DNA from: Acidobacteriaceae bacterium | GTDB lineage: Bacteria > Acidobacteriota > Terriglobia > Terriglobales > Acidobacteriaceae | Length of the DNA stretch: 26,154 nt | Assembly: GCA_003154055.1 (NCBI GenBank) | Contig: PMCH01000344.1 | Location: forward strand, 3,289-29,442 | Direction: 5' to 3' | In this document: one piece after another, positions 16,480 through 25,116 of the stretch | Position numbering within the stretch: the stretch's first letter is position 1 | Layout: every line of letters starts with the position of its first letter | Translations under genes and position numbers: made by a program | Notes under the pieces: model-generated | What the model was told of the DNA's origin: nothing | Database searches by the model: none | What the model saw: only the letters and a program-made list of their open reading frames with translations

Positions 16480-18072
16480 ATGACTTCTTCGCAGTGTAGG
16501 GTTGCAGTCGGGCTATTGGGTCTGACTTTATTGGGCTTGTTCGGGAGTGCCGCTTTTGCCGAAACCGTCAAGGTGGAAGGCGGCCTGCTCCAGGGAACTG
16601 TTGAGGACGGGCTCCGCGTTTATCGCGGAATTCCTTTCGCTGCTCCACCGATTGGCGACCTCCGCTGGCGGCCCCCTCAACCTGCCTCGAAGTGGAATGG
16701 AGTTCGCGCCACAGACGAGTTCGGCCGCGCGTGTATTCAGACAAATGCGGCAATCGCAGATCTGCCCGCCCCCAGCGAGGATTGTCTGTACCTGAACGTC
16801 TGGACGCCCGCCAAGAGCGCAGGGGAGAAGTTGCCGGTTCTGGTCTGGATTCATGGCGGCGGCTTCGTTGCAGGCGCACCGGCTGAGAAGCTTTATCACG
16901 GGGAGTGGTTGGCTAAGAAAGGCGTGGTTCTAGTTTCGATCGCATATCGCCTGGGGGTGTTCGGTTTCCTCGCACATCCCGAACTGAGTGCCGAAAGTCC
17001 TCGGCATGTATCGGGAAACTATGGCCTCCTCGACATGATCGCGGGGTTGCAGTGGGTTCAGAGGAACATCTCCGCGTTCGGCGGCGATCCCAGGCGAGTG
17101 ACGATACAGGGCGAATCGGCGGGCGCGGCTGCGGTAAGCATCCTCTGCGCCTCGCCGCTTACGAAGGGCCTGTTTCGTGGCGCGATCGCCGAGAGCGGAG
17201 GTTCTTTCGGGCCGGTGCGGGCCGATGCGTCTTTCGGCGAATCAGAACCGTTGGCCAGTGCTGAGAAGAGAGCCGCAGCCTGGCTGTCATCCGCGGGCGT
17301 TGCCAACATAGCGGAATTGCGGAAGATCCCTGCTGAGAAGTTACAAACGATGATGCCGAGTCAATTCGGTTGGGCTCGCCCGAATATGGATGGCTGGGCC
17401 ATTGCGGGAGATCAATACAAACTCTACCAGTCAGGCCAATACCGCGACGTGCCGGTTCTGGTCGGTTACAACTCCGACGAAGGTTTATTGTTCGGAAACC
17501 CTAAATCACAAGAAGCCTACGTTCAAAGTGTACGAGAACGGTACCGCGAGTTTGCCGACAAGATTCTCGCTGTTTACTCAGGGGGTGAAAGCCTTGCTGA
17601 AAAGTGGACGGCGCGCAATCTGATGCGCGACTCGTCGTTTGGCTGGAACACCTGGGTATGGGCTCGTCTGCAGACGAAAACCGGCATGTCGAAAGTGTTC
17701 CTTTATTACTTCGATGAAAAGGCTGAACTTCCCGCCGGATCTGACCCCGCCGGCTACGGAGCGCGGCACGCTGCGGAGCTTCCCTACGTGTTCCGCCAAC
17801 TCACGGAACACAATCGCTCCGCACCCACCCAAAAAGACGAAGCACTATCGGACATGCTGCGCACCTATTGGACCAATTTTGCCAAAACCGGTGATCCGAA
17901 CGGTGCCGGCTTGCCGAAGTGGCCAGCTTACAGCGATACCACTCCGCAGATGCTGCACATCGAAGCAGGAAATACCAAGGCAGGGCCAATGGTCAACGAG
18001 AATGGGCTGAAGGTTCTGGACGAATATTTTGGCTGGCGTCGAACGGATCAAGTGACGCCCGCTCCGCATTAG
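16480..18072 (+). CDS. Exported type-B carboxylesterase, copy 2
   Basis: A 530-residue carboxylesterase type-B protein with signal peptide ending near AAFA. It shows GIPFAAPPIGDLRWRPPQP, EDCLYLNVWTP, HGGGF, nucleophile Ser213 (GESAG), Glu334 (NSDEG) and His430 (ARHAAELPYVF), a complete triad in the canonical order. The ATG at 16480 has AGGAGAGGGAG just upstream; the longer open frame lies within the previous gene. It resembles copy 1 throughout and probably arose by duplication with the creatininase pair in between. The next gene is 137 bases away, so this may be close to the end of the main co-transcribed run. Confidence 0.9.
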   Translation: MTSSQCRVAVGLLGLTLLGLFGSAAFAETVKVEGGLLQGTVEDGLRVYRGIPFAAPPIGDLRWRPPQPASKWNGVRATDEFGRACIQTNAAIADLPAPSEDCLYLNVWTPAKSAGEKLPVLVWIHGGGFVAGAPAEKLYHGEWLAKKGVVLVSIAYRLGVFGFLAHPELSAESPRHVSGNYGLLDMIAGLQWVQRNISAFGGDPRRVTIQGESAGAAAVSILCASPLTKGLFRGAIAESGGSFGPVRADASFGESEPLASAEKRAAAWLSSAGVANIAELRKIPAEKLQTMMPSQFGWARPNMDGWAIAGDQYKLYQSGQYRDVPVLVGYNSDEGLLFGNPKSQEAYVQSVRERYREFADKILAVYSGGESLAEKWTARNLMRDSSFGWNTWVWARLQTKTGMSKVFLYYFDEKAELPAGSDPAGYGARHAAELPYVFRQLTEHNRSAPTQKDEALSDMLRTYWTNFAKTGDPNGAGLPKWPAYSDTTPQMLHIEAGNTKAGPMVNENGLKVLDEYFGWRRTDQVTPAPH

Positions 18073-18209
18073 GTTACAGTTCGTTCGAGCGTTTGTTGGT
18101 TCCTGAGTGAATCGGAATAAATCGTGCGTGCGACCAATCGCCTTCAATAACGGCCCAAAACCTTAAGCGAACTGCCCGCAGCTCTGGTGGTACAGAAACG
18201 TGAGGCAAC

Positions 18210-19751
18210 ATGAATCCGCAATTCTTCCGAAGGTTAGTGTGGCTCCTCTGCGCGCTGTCTGCGTGTGCGCCGGCGCAGCAGTTAGACTCGTGCGCCGCGC
18301 TGACAAAGTTTAAGAATCCCGGTGTGGAAATTACCAAATCTGTTCCGATTCCTGCCGGAACCACGGAGCCGAATCCGTGGGGGTCTGGTCACAGCGCACC
18401 GATCCCCGCCTATTGCCGAGTCGAGGGCGTGATCAATCGGCGCACCGGAGTCGGCGGCGAGGAGTTCGGAATCAATTTTGCGCTAGCGATGCCCGAGAAA
18501 TGGAATGGCGATTTCCTGATGCAAGGTGGCGGTGGCGGAAACGGAGTGGTGATGGCCCCGCTTGGTCTAAATGCTGCAGGAGACACGCCCGCCCTGATGC
18601 GTGGCTTCGCGGTGGTCAGCACCGATACCGGTCATAAGAGCCATCGAGGACCATTCGACTTTGATTTCATGAAAGACGAGCACGCCTATCTAGATTTCGC
18701 TTATCTCGCCAATGCTCAGGTCGCTGCGATTGCAAAACAACTCATCGCTGAGTATTACGGAAAGTCCGCAGCTCATTCCTACTTTTCAGGATGTTCCACT
18801 GGCGGCCGGGAAGGGATGATTCTCTCGCAGCGCTATCCTATGTTGTTCGACGGCATCATCTCCGGCGATCCAGCCATGCGCACCGGGCTTTCCAACTTAG
18901 CCATCGGGAGATGGATACCCATTTCGTTCAACCAGATCGCGCCCAAGGACGCGAATGGGAAACCACTCATCGAGCAGTCCATTACCGACAATGACCGCAC
19001 GCTGATCAAGGACGCTCTCCTCAATCGGTGCGACGCAAAAGACGGAGTCGCCGACGGTCTGATCTCTGATCCTCTCGCGTGCGATTTCGATCCTGAGATG
19101 CTGGCGTGTAAGGGCGCGAAGAGCGATGCCTGTTTGGCGCCAGAGAAAGCCGCCGCCATCAAGAAGGCCCTCGACGGCCCGAAGACCTCAAGCGGAACCC
19201 AAGTTTACCCAGGTTTCCTTTACGATACGGGCATCACCAGCGGCCCGCCGTTCCCCGGATTGCTGTCTCCCGGTCCCGGCATCTTCGGACCTGCGACAAC
19301 TGACATGTCGTTTGGTGTTGATAAGGAAGCACTGGCGGACATCCAGCCTCTGGTGGACTCGATGTCCACGAACTTGACTACGTTCTCCAGCCACGGAGGA
19401 AAGCTCATCTTCTACCACGGCGACAGTGATCCGTGGTTCTCGCCGCTCGACACGTTTGGCTATTACAAGGACATGGCTGCTGCCAACGGCGGTCTCGAAA
19501 CAGTATCGAAGTGGAGTCAGTTCTATTTTGTTCCGGGGATGAGCCACTGCGCCGGAGGTCAGGCGCTTGACCAGTTTGACTTGTTAGGCGCCATGGTCGA
19601 CTGGGTGGAGAAGGGAACTGCTCCCGCATCGGTGAGGGCGACTGGCAAAGCGTTCCCCGGACGTAGCCGTCCGCTTTGTGCTTATCCCAAGCACGCCCAC
19701 TACAAAGGCCAGGGCGACACCGAAGACGCCAACAACTTCGAATGTCGTTGA
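18210..19751 (+). CDS. Exported tannase/feruloyl-esterase family protein
   Basis: A 513-residue member of the tannase/feruloyl esterase family (ester bonds of gallic or hydroxycinnamic acids). It carries the diagnostic CS-D-HC motif: C195-S196 (GCSTGG), D407 (HGDSDPW) and H446-C447 (GMSHC), where the two cysteines are expected to form a disulfide joining the active Ser and His. A calcium-site-like segment DGVADGLISDP and a lid domain are present. The signal peptide ends near PAQQ. The ATG at 18210 has GTGAGG about five bases upstream. It is 137 bases from the preceding carboxylesterase, with no clear promoter. It supports the idea that the locus handles phenolic esters, although related subfamilies include bacterial MHETase-like and aryl esterases. 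Confidence 0.91.
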   Translation: MNPQFFRRLVWLLCALSACAPAQQLDSCAALTKFKNPGVEITKSVPIPAGTTEPNPWGSGHSAPIPAYCRVEGVINRRTGVGGEEFGINFALAMPEKWNGDFLMQGGGGGNGVVMAPLGLNAAGDTPALMRGFAVVSTDTGHKSHRGPFDFDFMKDEHAYLDFAYLANAQVAAIAKQLIAEYYGKSAAHSYFSGCSTGGREGMILSQRYPMLFDGIISGDPAMRTGLSNLAIGRWIPISFNQIAPKDANGKPLIEQSITDNDRTLIKDALLNRCDAKDGVADGLISDPLACDFDPEMLACKGAKSDACLAPEKAAAIKKALDGPKTSSGTQVYPGFLYDTGITSGPPFPGLLSPGPGIFGPATTDMSFGVDKEALADIQPLVDSMSTNLTTFSSHGGKLIFYHGDSDPWFSPLDTFGYYKDMAAANGGLETVSKWSQFYFVPGMSHCAGGQALDQFDLLGAMVDWVEKGTAPASVRATGKAFPGRSRPLCAYPKHAHYKGQGDTEDANNFECR

Positions 19752-20240
19752 GGGCGCCTCGCAATTTCGGAGCGCGGCCTATTTTTGGTTCTTTGCTGGT
19801 TCTCCTTGCTGCCAGACTCGGGCTGGCGGCCGCAACGAACCTCTTGTTTCCGCGTTATTCACATTGGCTCGCTACTGAGGCTCGCTGAGCGAAGACTCCA
19901 GGTCAGTATGGGTTACACGCGGCAGTCCTTTCTACGAGCATTTGCGTTGCTCTCACCCCTGTTATTTCTGTCTTCCCCCAGTTCTGGTCACAGAAAAAGT
20001 TCCATCGCGCAGTGGACTAGTGGCTCCCTAGTATTTTCCTCAGGTCGTTCACGAATCGAGAGAGACTATCGCAGCGCTGTCGGTGCGAAGTGCTGCGGTA
20101 GCATGTTGCGGGAGCAGTGGCGTTCAGTGATCGGCGAGAAGGAAAATCGTGAGAGAAGTCCGGCCGAGAGCCCGCCTCTGCAGAATGCTATTGTACGAAA
20201 TTAAGAAGTGTCTGTAAACAATTGATAATAAATGAGATAT
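19752..20240. other. Region without a convincing gene
   Basis: About 490 bases between the esterase and tmRNA genes. Open stretches exist (for example about 19785-20204, plus strand) but they start from TTG, have no ribosome-binding site or recognisable motif, and look like chance translation. No terminator with a clear T-run, tRNA or mobile element is visible. Confidence 0.5.
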
Positions 20241-20609
20241 TGGTGGAGGCGGCGGGAGTCGAACCCGCGTCCGAAAACGTTACTGGTCAAGAGCCTACAT
20301 GCGTAGTCCAGTTCATGCCTTGGGCATTACCCCAAGACGTTCGCGACCGGCGCTCAGAACGGACAAGAAACGCAAGTCGCTAGCCTGAGATCTTAGCCTC
20401 CCGGCCCAGACGTAGCCGGAAAGAGCAGCCCGCTGTGTGACGTCCGCTCGCAGCCCACGGGCAAAGCTGCGGAAGACGGCAACTTAACTAATTAAGCTGC
20501 GTATGCCATCTGTTGATTGGCAATTGTTTGTTTTGCACGCGATTACGGGTGTGTGCACCCCGGCATGCCTCTTGGCCGCAAGCATCTCCGTCGAAGCCGT
20601 GACGCCCCC
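20241..20609 (-). ncRNA. ssrA: tmRNA (transfer-messenger RNA)
   Basis: Rescues stalled ribosomes and tags the unfinished peptide. On the minus strand the 5' end GGGGGCG (20609-20603) pairs with the acceptor 3' strand CGCCTCC followed by ACCA; the CCA is encoded (20243-20241). The T-arm GCGGG-TTCGACT-CCCGC and the 5' GGCTTCGACGG segment are characteristic. The tag reading frame begins with resume codon GCA at 20536 and ends at TAA 20494-20492: AKQTIANQQMAYAA. The total of 369 bases fits a one-piece tmRNA. Confidence 0.95.
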
Positions 20610-20644
20610 AACTTGGTGGGATTGGCCTTCAAAGAACTACTTCC

Positions 20645-20673
20645 AATCTAGGCAGTAGGCCCAGGGAAGTCAA
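20645..20673 (-). promoter_or_regulatory. Promoter of the tmRNA gene
   Basis: TTGACT (20673-20668) and TAGATT (20650-20645) are separated by 17 bases. Transcription would start near 20638, leaving about 29 bases to be removed by RNase P before the mature 5' end. Confidence 0.6.
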
Positions 20674-20713
20674 ACAGCTATTAGATGACCGAAGTGACCG
20701 GGGGGACTCGGGG

Positions 20714-20737
20714 GAGTGACGAGTAGCGAGTGACGAG
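20714..20737. repeat. Short direct repeat GAGTGACGAG, 14-base period
   Basis: Two exact copies of the 10-base unit (20714-20723 and 20728-20737) in a G-rich stretch between the tmRNA promoter and the response regulator gene. A similar 14-base spacing occurs at 25861-25886. No function known. Confidence 0.55.
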
Positions 20738-20896
20738 GGGCGAGCGACTCTGGCGTAGCGCAACCCTCTTTCGAAGCAATGGCTTGGCGGCAGTCATTTG
20801 TCGGGATTTTGTCTACAGCATGTCAACAAGTTATTGCCTCCCGATTCCTGGAATCAGGCGGGGAGGCTGGCATTTCGCGATATCATTCCTATCCAT

Positions 20897-21640
20897 ATGA
20901 ATGGGCAGGTCAACAAAGCGGCTTCCCCGGCGACAGCGCCGCCGGCTCCGGCGACAGCGACCGCCGAGCGAATCCTGGTCATCGAGGACGATCGGGCCGT
21001 TCAGAAGGCGCTGCGGCGGCTGTTCGAAGGAGAAGGATTCACCGTCGATATCGCCGGGAACGGCGCCACCGGGCTGGAGATGTTTCGCGCCTCGCCGCCC
21101 TCTGTGCTGGTTCTCGATCTGCGCTTGCCCGGCGTGCCGGGGCAGGATGTGTGCCGGGAGATCAGCCAGTCGGCGCCTTCGTTGCCCATCATTATTCTGA
21201 GCGCGCGCACCGATGTGATGGACAAGGTGCTTCTGCTCGAACTGGGTGCCCATGATTACGTTACCAAGCCCTTCAGCCCGCGAGAGCTGCTGGCTCGGGT
21301 GCGCACGGCGCTGCGCCGGTCCGCGCGGGTCCCGGTCGCGGACGTCTACTTCTTCGGCGACGTGAAGATCGACTTCTCCAGCATGGAGGTGTGGCGGGAA
21401 CAGAAGCTCGTCGCCCTCACGGCGCAGGAGTTGAAAGTCCTGAAATTCATGATCCAGAATGCCGACCGGGTGCTGTCGCGTGAAGAGTTACTGAACAGCG
21501 TCTGGGGATATCAGAATTACCCGAGCACACGGACGGTGGACAACCACATCCTGAGGCTGCGCCAGAAACTGGAGAAGGATCCGGCGAACCCGATCCACTT
21601 CCGCACCGTGCACAGCGCTGGGTACCGGTTCGTGCGCTGA
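20897..21640 (+). CDS. OmpR-family two-component response regulator
   Basis: A 247-residue cytoplasmic regulator: receiver domain (about 25-140; acidic pocket IEDD, phosphoacceptor Asp74 in LVLDLRLPG, signal Lys in VTKPFS) followed by a winged-helix DNA-binding domain of the OmpR/PhoB type (about 150-247; TAQELKVLKFM and the STRTVDNHI-RLRQKLE segment). An Ala/Pro-rich N-terminal extension precedes the receiver. The ATG at 20897 has no good ribosome-binding site; GGGGAGG lies about 30 bases upstream, so the start is less sure. The histidine kinase gene follows after 34 bases and is its evident partner. Target genes are probably the porin-like and cupredoxin-like genes just downstream. Confidence 0.92.
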   Translation: MNGQVNKAASPATAPPAPATATAERILVIEDDRAVQKALRRLFEGEGFTVDIAGNGATGLEMFRASPPSVLVLDLRLPGVPGQDVCREISQSAPSLPIIILSARTDVMDKVLLLELGAHDYVTKPFSPRELLARVRTALRRSARVPVADVYFFGDVKIDFSSMEVWREQKLVALTAQELKVLKFMIQNADRVLSREELLNSVWGYQNYPSTRTVDNHILRLRQKLEKDPANPIHFRTVHSAGYRFVR

Positions 21641-21674
21641 GGACGTCGCGCCTTCGAGAAAAGGACGAACATGC

Positions 21675-23441
21675 ATGGGTGGACTCCGGCTACAGACCAA
21701 ATTCCTACTCTCGATGGTGCTGGTCTCGGCTGCGCTGACGCTCACAACCCTGCTGGTTGTGCGGCATACAGTCCAGCAGCAAGTGCGGTCGGAAATCCTG
21801 CGCGATCTTGAAGACTCGGTTTTCGCCTTCCGAAATTTTCAGAAACAGCGTGAAGAAACGCTGCAGCGCTCGGCGGCGTTGCTGGCGGACCTGCCCAACG
21901 TGCGCGCGCTGATGACCACCCGAGATGCCGCCACCATCCAGGACGCTTCGCGCGATTTGTGGAAGCTGGGTGGCAGCGACTTGCTGGTGCTGGCCGACTC
22001 TTCGGACCGGGTCATGGCGTTGCAGGCCAATTCGTCCGAGGTCACGCTGCACCAGGCCGAGGATTTTTTCCCGCGAGTGGTTTCCAGCGATCAAACGCGG
22101 TACTGGTGGTACGTCGAAGGACACTTGTACGAGATCTACCTGCAGGACATCTACTTCGGAGCGGCCGCGGAGAACCGGGTATTGGGATACCTCGCACTCG
22201 GGTACGAGGTTGACGATCGGGTAACTCGCGAAGTGAGCCGGGTCGCGGCGAGCGAAGTCGCATTTCGTTACGGCAACGCGGTGGTGCGCAGCACACTCAC
22301 CGCATCGCAGGAGTCGCAACTGCAGCATTCACAGATGAATTTGCCGGTCGGGGGAAGAATCGCTCCCGATGAGGTGCGGCTGGGAGACGAGCGTTTCCTG
22401 ACGACGACCATTGACCTGTCGTCCCCCAACCTGCCGCCAGTGCGGTTGAGCGTGATGAAGTCCTTTGACCGGGCAACGGGCTTCCTGACGAGTCTGAACC
22501 AGTTGCTGGTAGCCCTGGGACTGACGGCTGTGCTGGCGGGCAGTATCCTGGTGTTTCTGATCTCCCGCACCTTCATTCGTCCGCTGGATAACCTGGTGGC
22601 GGGAGTGCGTGCACTGGAGCACGGCGACTATGGGTATGCGCTGGAAGCGCGTGGTGGAGATGAAGTTTCCGAGGTAACGGGCGCGTTCGACCGGATGCGG
22701 CAGAGTCTGCAGAAAACCCAGAGGGAACTGCTGGAGGCGGACCGGCTGGCGACCATTGGCCGCATGGCGAGTTCGATTTCTCATGATTTGCGGCATTCCC
22801 TGGCAGCGATCGTGGCCAATGCGGAATTCTTGTGCGAGGCGAACCTCAGCCCGGGACAACGCGAGGATCTTTACGCTGAAATCCGGGTTGCGGTAAACCA
22901 GATGACGGAACTGATCGAGTCGCTGCTGGAGTTCTCCCGTACGCGGGAATTTCTGCACACCTCGTTTGGAGATGTGCGCGACGCCGTGAACCGTGCGATC
23001 CAGTCGGTGAAGGCCCACCCTGAGTTTCAGCCCATTCCGATTCGGGTGACCTGCGAAGGGACCACGGAAGGCCAGTTCGATTTCAAGAAGCTGGAGCGGG
23101 CTTTGCAGAACTTGCTGCTGAACGCGTGCGAGGCGGTTGCACAGAAATCAGGGCAGATCAGCATTGATTTGCGACGCATGGGCGAGGGGCTTGAAATCCG
23201 CGTTTCCGACAACGGGCCGGGCATCGCGGAAGCAGTACAGGGCCGACTGTTCGAGCCGTTCGTGAGCCACGGCAAGGAAAACGGAACGGGAATGGGTTTG
23301 ACGGTGGTGCAGAAGATTCTGCAGGACCACGGCGGAGATGTGGTGGTGGAGCAGACCTCTTCGGCGGGGACGACCTTCAAGGTAAACCTACCCTTGAACT
23401 CTTCGTCGGAAACCATTCTAGTCATGAAGAATGCGACGTGA
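21675..23441 (+). CDS. Membrane sensor histidine kinase
   Basis: A 588-residue inner-membrane kinase. Membrane segment 1 (about residues 8-28) and segment 2 (about 276-297) flank a periplasmic sensor domain of about 245 residues that I do not recognise in detail (probably a Cache-type fold). A HAMP linker follows, then the dimerisation/phosphoacceptor helix with His370 (ISHDLRHS) and an ATP-binding domain with N box (QNLLLNACEA), G1 box (VSDNGPGI) and G2 box (GTGMGLTVV). It starts at ATG 21675 after AAGGA and is co-transcribed with the response regulator 34 bases upstream. The signal it senses is not evident; the neighbours suggest a metal- or redox-related stimulus, which is inference. Confidence 0.92.
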   Translation: MGGLRLQTKFLLSMVLVSAALTLTTLLVVRHTVQQQVRSEILRDLEDSVFAFRNFQKQREETLQRSAALLADLPNVRALMTTRDAATIQDASRDLWKLGGSDLLVLADSSDRVMALQANSSEVTLHQAEDFFPRVVSSDQTRYWWYVEGHLYEIYLQDIYFGAAAENRVLGYLALGYEVDDRVTREVSRVAASEVAFRYGNAVVRSTLTASQESQLQHSQMNLPVGGRIAPDEVRLGDERFLTTTIDLSSPNLPPVRLSVMKSFDRATGFLTSLNQLLVALGLTAVLAGSILVFLISRTFIRPLDNLVAGVRALEHGDYGYALEARGGDEVSEVTGAFDRMRQSLQKTQRELLEADRLATIGRMASSISHDLRHSLAAIVANAEFLCEANLSPGQREDLYAEIRVAVNQMTELIESLLEFSRTREFLHTSFGDVRDAVNRAIQSVKAHPEFQPIPIRVTCEGTTEGQFDFKKLERALQNLLLNACEAVAQKSGQISIDLRRMGEGLEIRVSDNGPGIAEAVQGRLFEPFVSHGKENGTGMGLTVVQKILQDHGGDVVVEQTSSAGTTFKVNLPLNSSSETILVMKNAT

Positions 23442-23499
23442 GCACCGTCGTCATGGTCTAAGTTCCCCCCGATCAGCGGCAAGGCGACTAGGAGGCAAC

Positions 23500-25095
23500 A
23501 TGAGTAGAACGCGGGCGTGCCACATCTTGCGACTGACTGTGATGGCGGGCTGTCTTGCCTTGGCATGTGCGGGCTTCGGGCAGTCGGCCGCGCAGCCGCC
23601 AAGTTCTGCCGCGGACAGTTCCTTGAATGATCCGGTTCGCGAATTGCGCGAGCAGGTCCGGGAGTTGCAGAGCGCCGTCGCCGAGATCCGTGCCGAGTCG
23701 CAACGGTACCGCGCCGAAACCGCGGAACTGCGCAAGGAAATGGAGGCGGTCCGATCCGGCGCAAAGCCGGAGGAGCGCCCCACCGCCGATCCTGCCCCCG
23801 GAACGGAGGTTGCTGGTTATTCGGCCGCTGCCGGTGGGGTGCCTGATGGAGCGCGAGAGCAGAAGAAATCTCAGCGCACGGCCAGTCTGGAGGAACAGTT
23901 TGAACTCCTGAGCGGCAAGGTCGACGACCAGTATCAGACGAAAGTGGAGAGCGCGTCCAAATACCGGATGCGGTTGTCTGGAATCGTTCTGCTGAACCTG
24001 TTCAGCAATGTCGGAACGGTGGACAACATTGATTTCCCGTCCATTGTCTACGACCGGCCCGCCAGCGCCTCGGGTGGAAGTATTGGGGCGAGCCTGCGGC
24101 AGTCGCAAATTGGACTTGAGGTTTTCGGTCCGCGGGTGGCGGGCGCGCGAACTACCGCCGACTTGCAACTGGACCTGGCTGGCGGTTTCTCCCGGACACT
24201 GAACGGAGTGAATTACGGGCTCTTGCGCTTGCGCACGGGCACGATGAGGTTGGACTGGGATCAGACCTCGATCGTTGCCGGCCAGGATGGGTTGTTCTTC
24301 TCGCCGTCTTCACCCACTTCGTTCGCCACGCTGGCGGAGCCGGCCCTGACCTATGCCGGGAATCTGTGGGCCTGGGTTCCGCAGGTGCGTGTGGAACACA
24401 GGTGGTCCATCGGAGAAGACTCGAACCTGGTGGTCCAGGGAGGACTGCTTGATCCGCAGAGTGGGGAAGCGCCGGTTTTTTCTTATTACCGCCAACCGCA
24501 GGCGGGCGAGATGTCGCGCCAACCGGCCTATGCCACGCGGGTGGCGTGGACTCACCATGTATTCGGGCAGCCGCTGCGGATCGGCGCCGGGGGCTACTAC
24601 AGCCGGCAAAACTATGGCTATGGCCGCATGGTTGATGCGTGGGCCGGAATGACAGACTGGGACCTGCCCCTCAGCCACCAACTATCACTCAGCGGCAAGT
24701 TCTACCGGGGCAGGGGACTGGGCGGAGTAGGAGGCGGCATTGGACGAAGCGTGCTGTTCAGCGGCGATCCGAGTTCGCCGCTCACCGAAGTGCGAGCGCT
24801 GAATTCTGTCGGCGGCTGGGCGCAGTTGAAATACCGTCCCGCCAACAAGGTGGAGTTTAACGGAACCTTTGGGCAGGATATTCCTTACACCGCCGACCTG
24901 CGGTTCTTCCCGACACCCCAGGCCTACGGGGACCCGAGCCTGACCAAGAATCAGGAGGGCTTCGTGAATGTGGTTTATCGGCCACGCTCCGACCTGTTAT
25001 TCTCCGCGGAGTACCGGCACCTGAAAACGTACACGATTGACAACGGGAATTACGGGGCACATCACATCAATCTGACGATGGGTGTGCTTTTCTGA
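23500..25095 (+). CDS. Porin-like outer-membrane protein with N-terminal coiled coil
   Basis: A 531-residue exported protein. The signal peptide ends near CAGFGQ. A heptad-like segment (about residues 45-88; VRELREQVRELQSAV and repeated R/E) is a coiled coil, as in phosphate- and carbohydrate-selective porins. A low-complexity linker follows, then from about 150 a beta-barrel-like region with alternating aromatic strands and a final phenylalanine. The ATG at 23500 has AGGAGG upstream; the frame is open back to 23431 but only this start gives a signal peptide. It lies 58 bases after the histidine kinase. It probably forms an outer-membrane channel under control of the two-component system; substrate unknown. 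Confidence 0.8.
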   Translation: MSRTRACHILRLTVMAGCLALACAGFGQSAAQPPSSAADSSLNDPVRELREQVRELQSAVAEIRAESQRYRAETAELRKEMEAVRSGAKPEERPTADPAPGTEVAGYSAAAGGVPDGAREQKKSQRTASLEEQFELLSGKVDDQYQTKVESASKYRMRLSGIVLLNLFSNVGTVDNIDFPSIVYDRPASASGGSIGASLRQSQIGLEVFGPRVAGARTTADLQLDLAGGFSRTLNGVNYGLLRLRTGTMRLDWDQTSIVAGQDGLFFSPSSPTSFATLAEPALTYAGNLWAWVPQVRVEHRWSIGEDSNLVVQGGLLDPQSGEAPVFSYYRQPQAGEMSRQPAYATRVAWTHHVFGQPLRIGAGGYYSRQNYGYGRMVDAWAGMTDWDLPLSHQLSLSGKFYRGRGLGGVGGGIGRSVLFSGDPSSPLTEVRALNSVGGWAQLKYRPANKVEFNGTFGQDIPYTADLRFFPTPQAYGDPSLTKNQEGFVNVVYRPRSDLLFSAEYRHLKTYTIDNGNYGAHHINLTMGVLF

Positions 25096-25116
25096 ACACT
25101 GTGGGGTAGCGGCGGG

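Noticed and set aside
22329..23018. Minus-strand open frame (229 codons) inside the histidine kinase gene
   Set aside because: Opposite to the HAMP and phosphoacceptor coding region; no motif.
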